Translations under genes and position numbers: made by a program | Notes under the pieces: generated by a model | The model's input: only the letters and a program-made list of their open reading frames with translations | Told to the model about the DNA's origin: nothing | Database searches by the model: none | In this document: in pieces, positions 34,330-42,738 of the stretch | Layout of the letters: the number at the start of each line of letters is the position of its first letter | How positions within the stretch are numbered: position 1 is the first letter of the stretch | Assembly: GCF_904846185.1 (NCBI RefSeq) | Contig: NZ_CAJGZQ010000021.1 | Coordinates: 1-64,000 of the forward strand | Source of the DNA: Psychrobacter immobilis | GTDB taxonomy: Bacteria; Pseudomonadota; Gammaproteobacteria; Pseudomonadales; Moraxellaceae | Reading direction: 5' to 3' | DNA length: 64,000 nucleotides

Positions 34330-37152
34330 ATGCTACGCTTGACCAATACCGTGCTGCCTATGCACCCTGATCGGCTTTATGCCAGTGAAGGCAGCACTCA
34401 AGCGCCCTATCCGAGCGCTCGCCAAGACATCAATGCTCATCGTGCGTGGCAAGATAAGCTCATGCATAGCGCTGATGAAGCCGATATCATTGCTCAACTA
34501 AACCCCAATGGTAATTGCCAATACCAGCAGCACGGTATCGACACTTATGTGCTACACGTTTATATCCATGAGCGGCATCACCCTCCTTTTACGCCATTAA
34601 CCAATCTCATCGGTAGCCCTCTGACCTTGAGCTTTGATATTCCAAGTGGCCTAAGCTTTCGTCATCTTTATATAACGGCTGTGCATCAGCTAGATCATGA
34701 TGGCAGCTACGGCTATTATCGCCTGCTCGCCCAGCCCATCACTTATCGTCTGCATCAGCATATACGCGGTCTTATTAATACTCATTTGTCTGTACAAACT
34801 ATGGTAGCAGAGCGCACGGCTACGCTGGATATAGAAATCATCGATGACAGCGACAATGGTGAAGATGCTAACTGGTCACCAGCACGCATGACCCAGTGGC
34901 AAATAAGCGACTGGACAAATATTTGCGAGCGGCTTGCGCGTCAAGGACTCACAGCCTATCTGCGCCATGAGCAAACGAATGAGCACAGTCCACCAAAGCT
35001 CGTTATTACATCGCATAGTCCAAGTGATAGCGATGGAATCAGCCTAAATATTGGCGCGCTGCGTTACCAGCAAGTGTTACATGACCGTGTGCAGGCACCA
35101 GTATTGGCATTGAGTGAGCAGGTCATCACCCAACCAAACTCAGTAACGATGCAGCGTTTTAATAGCAGCAGTGTTGCACACCCAACGCAGTCCGCCGACG
35201 TTGCGATGAGCCGTAATCCTGATGACGTAAGCCATTCAAATAACCACACTCTCACATTAGACACGCCAGCTGCTTTTGCGCCAGTAACAGATACTGAAAC
35301 CATAGACGAAGCAACCATCGTGGCAAACAGTCATCAAAATCGATATAGCATCTATCATGCCCTAGCCCATGCTACGGATTTGAGTGTTGCTGATACTTTT
35401 ATGCTTATCGATCACAGTACGCTCAATCAGCACTACCGTGCTACCCATATCGTGCATCTGGCTCGCAATAGTCTAGCGCATGTCACAGGGCTGACCCAAA
35501 GCTCACGCCACCAACAGCGTCATGCGTCGACATTAGCATCTGGCATTCATTTAACTCAGCTGCGCCTCATTACCTCTGATACCCCATGGGTCGGTCATCT
35601 ATATAGCAGACATGCCCTACCGCCGATGACGGGGATCACTGAAATGCAAAATGAGATGGATAGCCGTAACCATATGACGCCCACGCACAGCTATTTACTG
35701 GATAGCCCTGCCCAGCCTATCAGTCGCCTTGAGGCTCAGGCTGGCGCGAACTACGGCACACACTTCACCCATAGAGCGGATGACCAAACCCTCATGCAAT
35801 CTATCGGCGATAGCGAGCATCTAATTAACACTGGCAGTTTATTGTCATCGACTCGCCCTAGCCTATTTGCCACGGATAACGCACAAGCCATTGAAAGCGG
35901 CTATCGACATAAAGGGGACGCTACCCTAGCAGAATGGGTCACTGATCACCGTATAGAACAAGCCTACTCGCAACTTAACGTCGTTGATGGACAAATCGCT
36001 GCTAGCCTAAAGATGGGGATCATCAATCCAGCAAAAGACACCGCCAAGCGTCAAGGCATCAATGCGGCTACTAACGCTCAAATCAACATAAAATCAGGCG
36101 AAGCCCTCGTCTTCTCCACTCAAGCACAAACCCACGCACAATCTGGACAGCACAACTACCAGCACCATACTCCCACTCTCACCCAAACTGGTCTTGGTGG
36201 TCAGCACTTAGCGGAACGCTTAACGCAATTGGCGACAGGGCTTGGACGTCATGTCAATGACCATAAAGCGATTAAGACGCAACTTGAAACTATCGCAGAG
36301 GAACAGCAAACCAAAACCCATCAAACAATGCCATTCGCGTTAATCGATAGCGCAGCAGACAGCAGCTATGTCAGTGACGATACACTGATTCACAGAAGCA
36401 TGGGTGAGATGGCCTCCACCACGCAGCAAGATATGGTGATCAGTAGTGGAGAGAGTCATAACCAGGTCAGTAGCGAGTCTCTAAATATCATAGCCGATGG
36501 TCAATTTAGCATGACCAATGCCAAAGAGAATATCACCCTCTCCGCCCATATGGGTAAGCTTGAAGCCACGGCTAAGCAAGATGTAAATATGTCATCCTCA
36601 ACTAAAGAAGTTGAGATAGTGGCAACGAATAAGATTACGCTGACGGCGGGCGGTGCGAGTATCACGCTAGATGGCGGTGATATTACGATTATGGCGATGC
36701 AGTTTACGGAGAAAGCTGGTAAGCACAGTCGTGATGGCGGCGGGATGGATGGGCTGAGTTTGGCGGGGTTACCGAGTTTAGTGGCTGGCGCAATGTATAA
36801 AGCACAATTTAAGTTCGCTGACGATGATGATGTTGCTTATGCCAATACGCCGTATATTGCTATCAATGAGAATACGAAAGAGACGTTTGAGGGTGTTACA
36901 GATACTGAAGGAAACACTGAAACGTTCTTTAGCTCTGATCCTGATGAAATTAAGGTTCATTTGAAATTAGATAACTATACTGCTCAGTTTAGGTTTGCTG
37001 ACGATGATGATATTCCCTATAGTTTCGTTGATTATATTGCGCAGGCTGAAATAACGGGGGAAGTGTTTGAAGGTACTACTGATATTGATGGTTATACCGA
37101 GGTTATGAATACATCTATTGAACAAGAAATCAAAGTCCACTTGAAAATATAA
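34330..37152 (+). CDS. vgrG: Divergent VgrG spike protein with two C-terminal TTR-like repeats
   Basis: VgrG trimers tip the T6SS tube and carry effectors. Residues about 60-240 match the gp27-like part (LIGSPLTLSFD, then MTQWQISDWTNICERLARQGLTAYLRHE). The usual gp5 OB-fold signature (D-E-x-G-R-V-x-V-x-F-x-W-D) is not seen, although a later TPWVGHLYSRHALPPM run resembles the segment that follows it. Beta-helix-like repeats lie around 740-800. From residue 825 there are two 60-residue repeats starting AQFKFADDDD and AQFRFADDDD, resembling transthyretin-like effector-docking domains. The ribosome binding site AGGGA is good. The next gene begins 19 bp later. Confidence 0.85.
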   Translation: MLRLTNTVLPMHPDRLYASEGSTQAPYPSARQDINAHRAWQDKLMHSADEADIIAQLNPNGNCQYQQHGIDTYVLHVYIHERHHPPFTPLTNLIGSPLTLSFDIPSGLSFRHLYITAVHQLDHDGSYGYYRLLAQPITYRLHQHIRGLINTHLSVQTMVAERTATLDIEIIDDSDNGEDANWSPARMTQWQISDWTNICERLARQGLTAYLRHEQTNEHSPPKLVITSHSPSDSDGISLNIGALRYQQVLHDRVQAPVLALSEQVITQPNSVTMQRFNSSSVAHPTQSADVAMSRNPDDVSHSNNHTLTLDTPAAFAPVTDTETIDEATIVANSHQNRYSIYHALAHATDLSVADTFMLIDHSTLNQHYRATHIVHLARNSLAHVTGLTQSSRHQQRHASTLASGIHLTQLRLITSDTPWVGHLYSRHALPPMTGITEMQNEMDSRNHMTPTHSYLLDSPAQPISRLEAQAGANYGTHFTHRADDQTLMQSIGDSEHLINTGSLLSSTRPSLFATDNAQAIESGYRHKGDATLAEWVTDHRIEQAYSQLNVVDGQIAASLKMGIINPAKDTAKRQGINAATNAQINIKSGEALVFSTQAQTHAQSGQHNYQHHTPTLTQTGLGGQHLAERLTQLATGLGRHVNDHKAIKTQLETIAEEQQTKTHQTMPFALIDSAADSSYVSDDTLIHRSMGEMASTTQQDMVISSGESHNQVSSESLNIIADGQFSMTNAKENITLSAHMGKLEATAKQDVNMSSSTKEVEIVATNKITLTAGGASITLDGGDITIMAMQFTEKAGKHSRDGGGMDGLSLAGLPSLVAGAMYKAQFKFADDDDVAYANTPYIAINENTKETFEGVTDTEGNTETFFSSDPDEIKVHLKLDNYTAQFRFADDDDIPYSFVDYIAQAEITGEVFEGTTDIDGYTEVMNTSIEQEIKVHLKI
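36802..37149 (+). repeat. Tandem 180-bp repeat encoding TTR-like units in vgrG
   Basis: The units start at 36802 and 36982, exactly 180 bp (60 codons) apart. Both encode AQF-FADDDD near the beginning, a TFEGVTD / VFEGTTD turn in the middle and IKVHLK at the end. The DNA is visibly diverged, so the duplication is not recent. Confidence 0.85.
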
Positions 37153-37171
37153 TTTTAATAAGGGAGCCGTT

Positions 37172-37810
37172 ATGCCTGATCCAGATTATGATCCATTTGC
37201 AGTTTTGAGACGACCTGAAAGAACCTCTAGTACTACGACCACTCGAAACTCGGCAACTTCGAATACCCAAATTTCGCGTGTTAAAAGAAAATTGACATTG
37301 ACTCTGGACGGAACTCCTAATGGTAATCATGCTTATACTTGGGACTATCCAGATGGAAGTTTTGAAAATCATTATAAAACTCCGCTTTATACTCTAAGAA
37401 TATCTAATGGTAAACATACTAGAGCGTTTCAAGTAATAAGGTTCGGTCCAAGATATGTAAGAAGTGAGGGTTACTCAGTTGCTGGACTAGCAGATCACCA
37501 AACACATTCTTTGACATGGTATCCAGAATATATGCTTCACAGTACAGACTCAGCAGAAAATGGTGCATGGATAGTATATGGAAACTTCCTTATTCATGAT
37601 GGGCCTAATACAAATGATCCAAATAGAGCTGATAGCATGATAGGCACTGCGGGTTGTTTGGAAGTCTTTGGGCATGATGGATTCTCTAGCTTTAATAAAG
37701 CCCTACGCGAATTAGGTGGTGTCACATCAAACAAAGATGTTGATGCAAAAATAATATACCTGAAGGCAGTGCGTCCCATAATCAGAGGAAGGACATTAGT
37801 CCTTCCTTAG
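37172..37810 (+). CDS. Candidate T6SS effector with L,D-transpeptidase-like motif
   Basis: The 212-residue protein has no signal peptide. In the second half FLIHDG (His142) is followed 20 residues later by IGTAGCLEV (Cys162), matching the H-G ... S/T-x-G-C catalytic layout of YkuD-type L,D-transpeptidases and related T6SS effectors (Tlde1-like) that attack or modify peptidoglycan stems. The N-terminal 40 residues are Ser/Thr-rich and could be a docking segment. A strong AAGGGAG site precedes the ATG, and it follows vgrG by 19 bp, so the pair is probably one operon. The next gene encodes a periplasmic lipoprotein, as expected for a cognate immunity protein. Confidence 0.7.
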   Translation: MPDPDYDPFAVLRRPERTSSTTTTRNSATSNTQISRVKRKLTLTLDGTPNGNHAYTWDYPDGSFENHYKTPLYTLRISNGKHTRAFQVIRFGPRYVRSEGYSVAGLADHQTHSLTWYPEYMLHSTDSAENGAWIVYGNFLIHDGPNTNDPNRADSMIGTAGCLEVFGHDGFSSFNKALRELGGVTSNKDVDAKIIYLKAVRPIIRGRTLVLP

Positions 37811-37860
37811 TATGCTTAGTTACAAAAATAATGGTGTATTACAAAATCAAGAGGTTCCAT

Positions 37861-38424
37861 ATGAAAAAGTTTATTCTGTTTCTATTTTTTGTACCTTTAG
37901 GATGCTCAATAGAAAGCAGTGCTATTGAAGACGTGCCTGATATCGCAAAAAGCGAAACCACTTTTATTGAGTCGAGTATTGAAAATAATTGTACTGGTGA
38001 ACCTTTATTATCAATGTATGAAGAATTTGTCAAATTAGGTATTAAAGAAACAAATTTACTAACTAGTAAAGCTAATATAACTTTTACTAAAAGCAGTACA
38101 CCTAAATCAAGGATAGAGAAAAACCTAACTTCAGAGTTTGGATCTGATTTCTTAAAAGATGCCTGCGCAATAGATGGAACAGTTATTAGTATCAAAGATT
38201 TAAGAGAGGGTTATCTTGGTGCTTATCAAGTTACCTACAACTCAGAGGAAAGCGCACTTTTAGCTACTGATATTATAAGGAATACAAACTCAACACAACT
38301 CAAGGTTTTTAAAGTTGCCACTGTCTTCAATTGGAGATTAATCAAGAACACTATTCTCATCAACTACAACAGCCCAGCTACGACTGTATACTACGAACAC
38401 AATGTGAATGAGTTATCTAAATAG
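37861..38424 (+). CDS. Lipoprotein, candidate immunity protein
   Basis: The start is the ATG at 37861, giving MKKFILFLFFVPLGCSIES with lipobox PLGC, so the mature protein begins at Cys15 in the periplasm. AAGAGG lies nine bases upstream. Ten further upstream codons are possible but have no such site. The mature part (about 170 residues) is unrecognised. Immunity proteins against T6SS cell-wall effectors are usually periplasmic and encoded directly after the effector, which is what is seen here. Codons are AT-rich compared with the flanking T6SS genes, suggesting recent arrival. The function is an inference from position and export. Confidence 0.7.
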   Translation: MKKFILFLFFVPLGCSIESSAIEDVPDIAKSETTFIESSIENNCTGEPLLSMYEEFVKLGIKETNLLTSKANITFTKSSTPKSRIEKNLTSEFGSDFLKDACAIDGTVISIKDLREGYLGAYQVTYNSEESALLATDIIRNTNSTQLKVFKVATVFNWRLIKNTILINYNSPATTVYYEHNVNELSK

Positions 38425-38440
38425 TTGGTTATGGTGATTT

Positions 38441-39090
38441 TGTAGTGGTCAACTAATTTTAGACACCTACTAAAAGGTTTTTATTAAAGTGAACCGCCCC
38501 GAGTATATCGGAGAGTGATTTACTTGAGTTAGGCAGCGATGCCTGACAGGATAAAATTATCATAATACCGCTTTTCAAATTCAAAAGGTGGCATATAACC
38601 AATCGTGCTATGCAATCGTGTTTTATTGAACCAGTCCACCCATTCAAGGGTTGACAGTTTAACATCATTTACACCGTTCCAGTTCTCTTTTAAATACTAG
38701 ATTACTTCAGTCTTATATAGGCTATTGACCTTTTCAGCTAGTGCATTGTCGTATGAGTCACCTGTGGTGCCGACCGAAGCAATCACACCGCAGTCAGCCA
38801 TCTTCTCAGTGTAGCGAATGGATAAATACTGAACGCCTCGATCACTGTGATGAATGACATCTTTGGGATTTTTTCTGTCTGCTATTGCTTGGTTTAATGC
38901 CGCCATCCCCATATCGGTGTTCATGCGATTAGAGACTTTCCAGCCCACAATAGCGCGAGCAAACACATCAATAATAAAAGCAGTATACACCCAACCATTC
39001 ATTGTCTTGATATAAGTGAAGTCCGCCACCCAGAGCTGGTTAGGACGATAGGCATTAAACTGGAGAGAAGACAGGGTTTGCTTTTGAGAT
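38441..39090 (-). mobile_element. IS3-family insertion sequence remnant
   Basis: The right terminal end starts with TGTAGTGGTCAACTAATTTT at 38441, a typical IS3-group end. The C-terminal transposase region is on the minus strand. The left end and all of orfA are missing: homology stops near 39090, where a different gene fragment begins. The approximate left boundary is set by loss of transposase-like reading. Confidence 0.8.
38529..39090 (-). pseudogene. IS3-family orfB transposase fragment with nonsense codon
   Basis: The frame gives RPNQLWVADFTYIKT, then HHSDRGVQYLS and DNALAEKVNSLYKTE, so the D, D and E catalytic residues of the rve/DDE domain are all visible. A TAG at 38697-38699 interrupts the frame between KTEVI and YLKENWNG; it then continues in frame to a stop at 38529 with the usual ending STIGYMPPFEFEKRYYDN. 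About 100 N-terminal residues and orfA are lost. It cannot move itself. Confidence 0.88.
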
Positions 39091-39091
39091 C

Positions 39092-39478
39092 ACCCCTACT
39101 CTCGGGTGGGTAAGGCTAAAACAAGGTGACGCAAAAGATATAGCCACTGGGCTTGAGGATAGAAAGTTAGAATTATTTTTTGCTTTCCAACAAATTAAAT
39201 ATATTGAGATGGAAGACAACAACGACAAACCCCTATTCGACCGCTGCGTTAAAAAGTTTGGCGCACTTGACTATGATGAGATGTTTGGCTTTGTTCCTGC
39301 CCTTGCGATTAGTGACAATGCCTCTATCAAAAATATAGATAAGATGAATATCTTTGTACATCTCAATCTTTTACCCGACTTGATTGAAATTCAGTACATA
39401 GACTTTAAGAAGTTGGGACAAATGGCATTTGGTGTTGAAGATACTTCAACTTTGCCTGATTTAGATAATTTGAAATGA
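39092..39478 (+). pseudogene. 5'-truncated DUF1851-type (Tdi1-like) immunity gene
   Basis: The longest Met-initiated piece starts at 39209, but the same frame is open back to about 39092, where the IS3 remnant begins. The text KPLFDRCVKKFGALDYDEMFGFVPALAI ... NIFVHLNLLPDL matches the C-terminal half of GAD-like/DUF1851 proteins, a family that includes T6SS immunity proteins such as Tdi1. The N-terminal half is replaced by the IS fragment, so the gene is broken. It fits a past effector/immunity module at this site. Confidence 0.7.
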
Positions 39479-39491
39479 TTCATAATGACAT

Positions 39492-39511
39492 AAGCCACCT
39501 TCGGGTGGTTT
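39492..39511 (+). terminator. Hairpin with UUCG loop after the DUF1851 fragment
   Basis: An 8-bp stem AAGCCACC / GGTGGTTT (one G:U pair) closed by a TTCG tetraloop. The T run after it is short. It lies 14 bases after the stop at 39478. Confidence 0.6.
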
Positions 39512-39682
39512 AAACACAGTTATATTATCCTAGCAAGCCTTGCTCATATCAATGGCGTACCTAAGAGACTCAACCTTCTAAGGCTTATGGTCGACAAAGG
39601 TGGCGACGCGAATATTGATACAGGCAATGGCGGAATTTTAGAGAAGGTTAAGAAATGTAAAGCAGAAGAGGCAGCACCTTAA
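39494..39682 (+). pseudogene. Fragment with an ankyrin-like repeat, possible immunity remnant
   Basis: An open frame without a good start codon encodes LIILASLAHINGVPKRLNLL, then RLMVDKGGDANIDTGNGG and a Lys/Glu-rich end. The LLRLMVDKGGDANI stretch is the core of an ankyrin repeat. Ankyrin-repeat proteins are common among effector-immunity genes. Because only about 60 codons remain, the call is tentative. Confidence 0.4.
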
Positions 39683-39738
39683 AAAATCTAAGACACTGCT
39701 TTTCATCTAAAATACATCCTTTCTTAAGCACTCATCAT

Positions 39739-40473
39739 TTAACTATTGTGCTTGGCTATCCAGTTTTGCATTTGCTCAATTTCAGGCTGCTGCGCGTCAA
39801 TTATTTGTTGTGCCAATTGACGCATTTCTTCATTTTTGCCATACTTTAGCTGTATTTTTGCCATATCTACTGCGCCAATATGATGCGGCAACATACCGCG
39901 AGCAAATGCCATATCTGGGTTAGGGTCAGCGATACCTGCCATCATTTCACTATGCATCGTATCCATACCTTTAGCATAAGCTGTCTGCATGGCTTCAGTA
40001 TCAGACGTTGGCTCAGCAGCATCAGGATAGTTGGCAAGCCAGTTCTGCATTTGCTCGATTTCAGCTTTCTGAGCGTCAATAATCTCTTGTGCCAACTGAC
40101 GCATTTCTGCATCCGTACCATACTTTAGCTGAATCTCTGCCATATCAACAGCACCTATATGATGACCAAGCATTCCTTGGGCAAAGGCAGCATCGGGATC
40201 ATTGTATGCCATGCCTGCCATCATCTCATCATGCATCTTAGTCATAGAGTCATTATACTCTCCATGCATGCCCGTCATCGCATCACCTGACATATCATGA
40301 CCTGCATGCGCATCCATCGCGCTAGTGTCTGTTGTAGCATTATTAACGGGAGCCGCCTCGTCTTTGACAGTAGCCTCTGTTACATCATTCGTCGGCTGAC
40401 AAGCGCCAAGCATCATCATGGCACTGACACTAACTGCAAGCATGGCAAGACGTGAGTTTCTTATCATTTTCAT
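39739..40473 (-). CDS. Lipoprotein with two DUF305 domains
   Basis: Lipobox LGAC marks Cys25 as the lipid site. After a Met/His/Asp-rich linker (about 50-85, with MDAHAGHDMSGDAM and MHGEY) come two DUF305 units: GMLGHHIGAVDMAEIQLKYG and GMLPHHIGAVDMAKIQLKYG, each with the His-His motif and an AEIEQMQNW-like end. The two units are closely similar, so an internal duplication is evident. DUF305 proteins occur with copper-handling genes, and the Met/His linker would suit metal binding. AAGGA precedes the ATG. It is the last gene of the leftward metal cluster. Confidence 0.88.
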   Translation of the reverse strand: MKMIRNSRLAMLAVSVSAMMMLGACQPTNDVTEATVKDEAAPVNNATTDTSAMDAHAGHDMSGDAMTGMHGEYNDSMTKMHDEMMAGMAYNDPDAAFAQGMLGHHIGAVDMAEIQLKYGTDAEMRQLAQEIIDAQKAEIEQMQNWLANYPDAAEPTSDTEAMQTAYAKGMDTMHSEMMAGIADPNPDMAFARGMLPHHIGAVDMAKIQLKYGKNEEMRQLAQQIIDAQQPEIEQMQNWIAKHNS

Positions 40474-40598
40474 GGTAGGTCCTTAATTACGATCATTTGG
40501 TAGTTATGGTTCATATAAAAACTGGCAAATCAGCTAAGATCCACCAGTTGGAAAAATCATTTAATTTATGTACTAAGAGCAGTGTGTTTTAAGGTTAT

Positions 40599-41066
40599 TT
40601 ACTCTAATGCTTCGATCAGTGCCTGCATCTCTTTAATTTCACGTTTTTGTGCTTCGATGATGTCATCAGCAAGTTTCTGTACTCTAGGGTCTTCTATATC
40701 GACTCTTGAGCTGGTTAAGATCGCAATTGAATGATGCGGTATCATAGCCTGCATCCAATCCACTTGATCGACGGTTGCTTGAGATCTGACGCCCCAGATA
40801 CCCACGGCAAACATCAACACACTAAGACCATAAATCATTAAGTTGACCTTAGTTTTCTTGTACATATTGCTCATAAAGGCGAGCATAATCACTGCCATGC
40901 CTGCGCCCATATATAGCGCCATATAGGCTCTGGTCTCACTAAAATAAATATGATCCCACTCATAAGTATTGAAGTACATCATGATATACATCACCACGGT
41001 AGACGTCAGAATCATGAGGGTGAACTTTACATAAGGGTTCATCTGTTTTTGCTCTGCATGATTCAT
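40599..41066 (-). CDS. Membrane protein with C-terminal DUF305 domain
   Basis: Three membrane helices (about 13-31, 44-63 and 72-90) are followed by a DUF305 unit with MQAMIPHHSIAIL and EAQKREIKEMQ. The architecture, membrane anchor plus one DUF305 domain, is common beside copper-resistance genes in Gram-negative bacteria. The start is preceded by GGAGACTGACTG. It lies between the two-domain DUF305 lipoprotein and the DUF411 lipoprotein, all in one direction, and is likely co-transcribed with the latter. Confidence 0.85.
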   Translation of the reverse strand: MNHAEQKQMNPYVKFTLMILTSTVVMYIMMYFNTYEWDHIYFSETRAYMALYMGAGMAVIMLAFMSNMYKKTKVNLMIYGLSVLMFAVGIWGVRSQATVDQVDWMQAMIPHHSIAILTSSRVDIEDPRVQKLADDIIEAQKREIKEMQALIEALE

Positions 41067-41143
41067 CAGTCAGTCTCCATCAATGCTGCAATCAGTACTA
41101 CAATGAGTAGCTGAAATTTAAAAAATCTATCTAAAGTATTGGT

Positions 41144-41746
41144 TTATAGCTGCTGCTCTGCGGACTCAATCTCAGCGTATACTTGGTTTGTGCCATCTTT
41201 ATTAATTTGCATAATTTGGTATGGCATAAACTTATCTTGATATTCCATACCAGGACTACCGACGGGCATACCCGGTACCGCCAAACCAATGGCTTGCTTT
41301 GGTGGATTTTGCAAAAACTCAGCCACATACTTGGCAGGAACATGACCTTCGATGACATAACCATCACTGGTAACGGCGGTATGGCAAGAACGCATCTCAG
41401 CAGGCACACCGTAACGCTCTTTAAATAATGACAAGTCTGCAACATCATGGGCAGTTGTCGTTAACCCATTATCTTCTGCGTGCCCTATCCATTCTTTACA
41501 ACAGCCACAATTGGCATCTTTATAGACAGTGGCTGACACGTTCTTGAGCAGGTCTGGGTTGTTGGATGGTGTCACTGTTTGCTTACTCTGTATAGCGTTT
41601 GCCTCACCACTGCTGGCGTTAGCGGCATTGGCAGTAGAGGTGCTAGCATTAGAAGCATTGCTGTCAGATTGCCCACATGCTGATAATATGGCAGCGGTTA
41701 ATAAGACCGCTGACCCTCGAACAAACTTAACGGTAAAAGGAATCAT
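41144..41746 (-). CDS. DUF411 family copper-associated lipoprotein
   Basis: A signal peptide with lipobox LSAC gives lipidation at Cys24. After an Ala/Ser/Asn-rich linker (27-60) the DUF411 domain begins with VYKDANCGCCKEWIGHAEDNG (Cys80, Cys82, Cys83), then EMRSCHTAV and GYVIEGHVPA, ending with the GLAVPGMPVGSPGME segment. DUF411 proteins are found with copper/silver resistance genes and are thought to bind or oxidise metal in the periplasm. It is the first gene of the leftward metal operon and faces a CusR-type box at 41848. Confidence 0.9.
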   Translation of the reverse strand: MIPFTVKFVRGSAVLLTAAILSACGQSDSNASNASTSTANAANASSGEANAIQSKQTVTPSNNPDLLKNVSATVYKDANCGCCKEWIGHAEDNGLTTTAHDVADLSLFKERYGVPAEMRSCHTAVTSDGYVIEGHVPAKYVAEFLQNPPKQAIGLAVPGMPVGSPGMEYQDKFMPYQIMQINKDGTNQVYAEIESAEQQL

Positions 41747-41847
41747 AGAGGCTTCTCATAGTGTTGAATATTTCATGGTGTTGAATATTAAAATTAGGAT
41801 GTATTAAAGCCAAACTAGCATAGCCACTCTGACAGTCAGATGACGCC

Positions 41848-41869
41848 AAGATGACAATTTTGTCATCTT
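41848..41869. promoter_or_regulatory. CusR/CopR-type operator
   Basis: Perfect 10-bp arms AAGATGACAA and TTGTCATCTT with a 2-base spacer. This is very close to the E. coli CusR box, AAAATGACAA and TTGTCATTTT with a 2-base spacer. It lies between the divergent DUF411 gene and the response-regulator gene and could control both. Confidence 0.85.
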
Positions 41870-41969
41870 CTAGACTGAGCATAGGTTTATTACCAGTATT
41901 CCTCTATGATTGATAACAATAGAGACATTTTATATTGATCTTATCCTAAATAATTGGCGCGAGTATGCT

Positions 41970-42737
41970 ATGAAAGTATTGTTAGTCGAAGATGAGTTAT
42001 CGCTTGGCGACTACATTAAAAAAGGTTTAAGCGAGGCAGGTTTTATCGTTGAGCATAAAACCACAGGTTTAGATGGGTATCATGCATTGATGACTGAGGA
42101 CTTCACTGTCGTGGTGATGGATGTGATGCTGCCTGATGTCAGTGGTTTTGAGCTGGTCAGTAACTATCGCGCTGCTGGTAACACCACCCCTGTATTATTT
42201 TTGACCGCAAAAGATGACCTTAGTGACCGTATAAAAGGCTTTGAGATTGGCGGTGACGATTATCTTACCAAGCCTTTTGCCTTCGCTGAGCTGTTGGTCA
42301 GAATCAAAAGCTTACTACGCCGTGCCAATCAAGCAGATTACACCAGCACAGTGCTTCAAATGGCTGATTTAAAACTGGATATCGCCAAACGTAGCGTGCA
42401 TCGAGATAAGGGTTCTATCAAATTGACGGCCAAAGAATTTGCGCTATTGCAGTTTTTACTTGAGCATCAAGGCGAAGTATTGCCCCGTTCTGTCATCGCT
42501 TCACAAGTATGGGATATGAATTTTGATAGCGATACCAATGTGATTGATGTGGCGATAAGACGCTTACGAAGTAAAATCGACGATGGCTTTGAAAATAAGC
42601 TCATTCATACTGTACGCGGTATGGGCTATAAACTAGAAGCGGACAATAGCGCCGTTACAGGCAATAATGAAACTAGCATTGATATGAGTAATGAGGCTAA
42701 TACAGTTTCTAAACTCAACCACGTTGAAGTGAAATAG
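41970..42737 (+). CDS. OmpR-family response regulator, CusR/CopR-like
   Basis: The receiver domain has acidic residues at the start (LVEDEL), the phosphoacceptor Asp51 in VVVMDVMLPD, and the Lys in YLTKPF. A winged-helix DNA-binding domain follows (about 128-225) with the DVAIRRLRSKID and HTVRGMGYKLE segments. A 30-residue polar tail ends the protein. I start it at MKVLLVEDE; the frame is open 20 codons further up. The CusR-type box upstream and the neighbouring copper-type genes point to copper or silver sensing. The histidine kinase gene follows after one base. Confidence 0.92.
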   Translation: MKVLLVEDELSLGDYIKKGLSEAGFIVEHKTTGLDGYHALMTEDFTVVVMDVMLPDVSGFELVSNYRAAGNTTPVLFLTAKDDLSDRIKGFEIGGDDYLTKPFAFAELLVRIKSLLRRANQADYTSTVLQMADLKLDIAKRSVHRDKGSIKLTAKEFALLQFLLEHQGEVLPRSVIASQVWDMNFDSDTNVIDVAIRRLRSKIDDGFENKLIHTVRGMGYKLEADNSAVTGNNETSIDMSNEANTVSKLNHVEVK

Positions 42738-42738
42738 C

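Noticed and set aside
36802..37149. CRISPR-like or phase-variable repeat in vgrG
   Set aside because: The units are 60-codon, in-frame, diverged protein repeats without spacers, so a duplicated domain explains them.
38459..38668. 69-codon minus-strand frame near the IS end
   Set aside because: It is out of frame with the transposase; the transposase C-terminus reads through the same bases in another frame.
21868..39682. Prophage instead of T6SS
   Set aside because: There is no integrase, terminase, capsid or lysis gene, while TssK, TssL, TssM and TagF are unmistakable.
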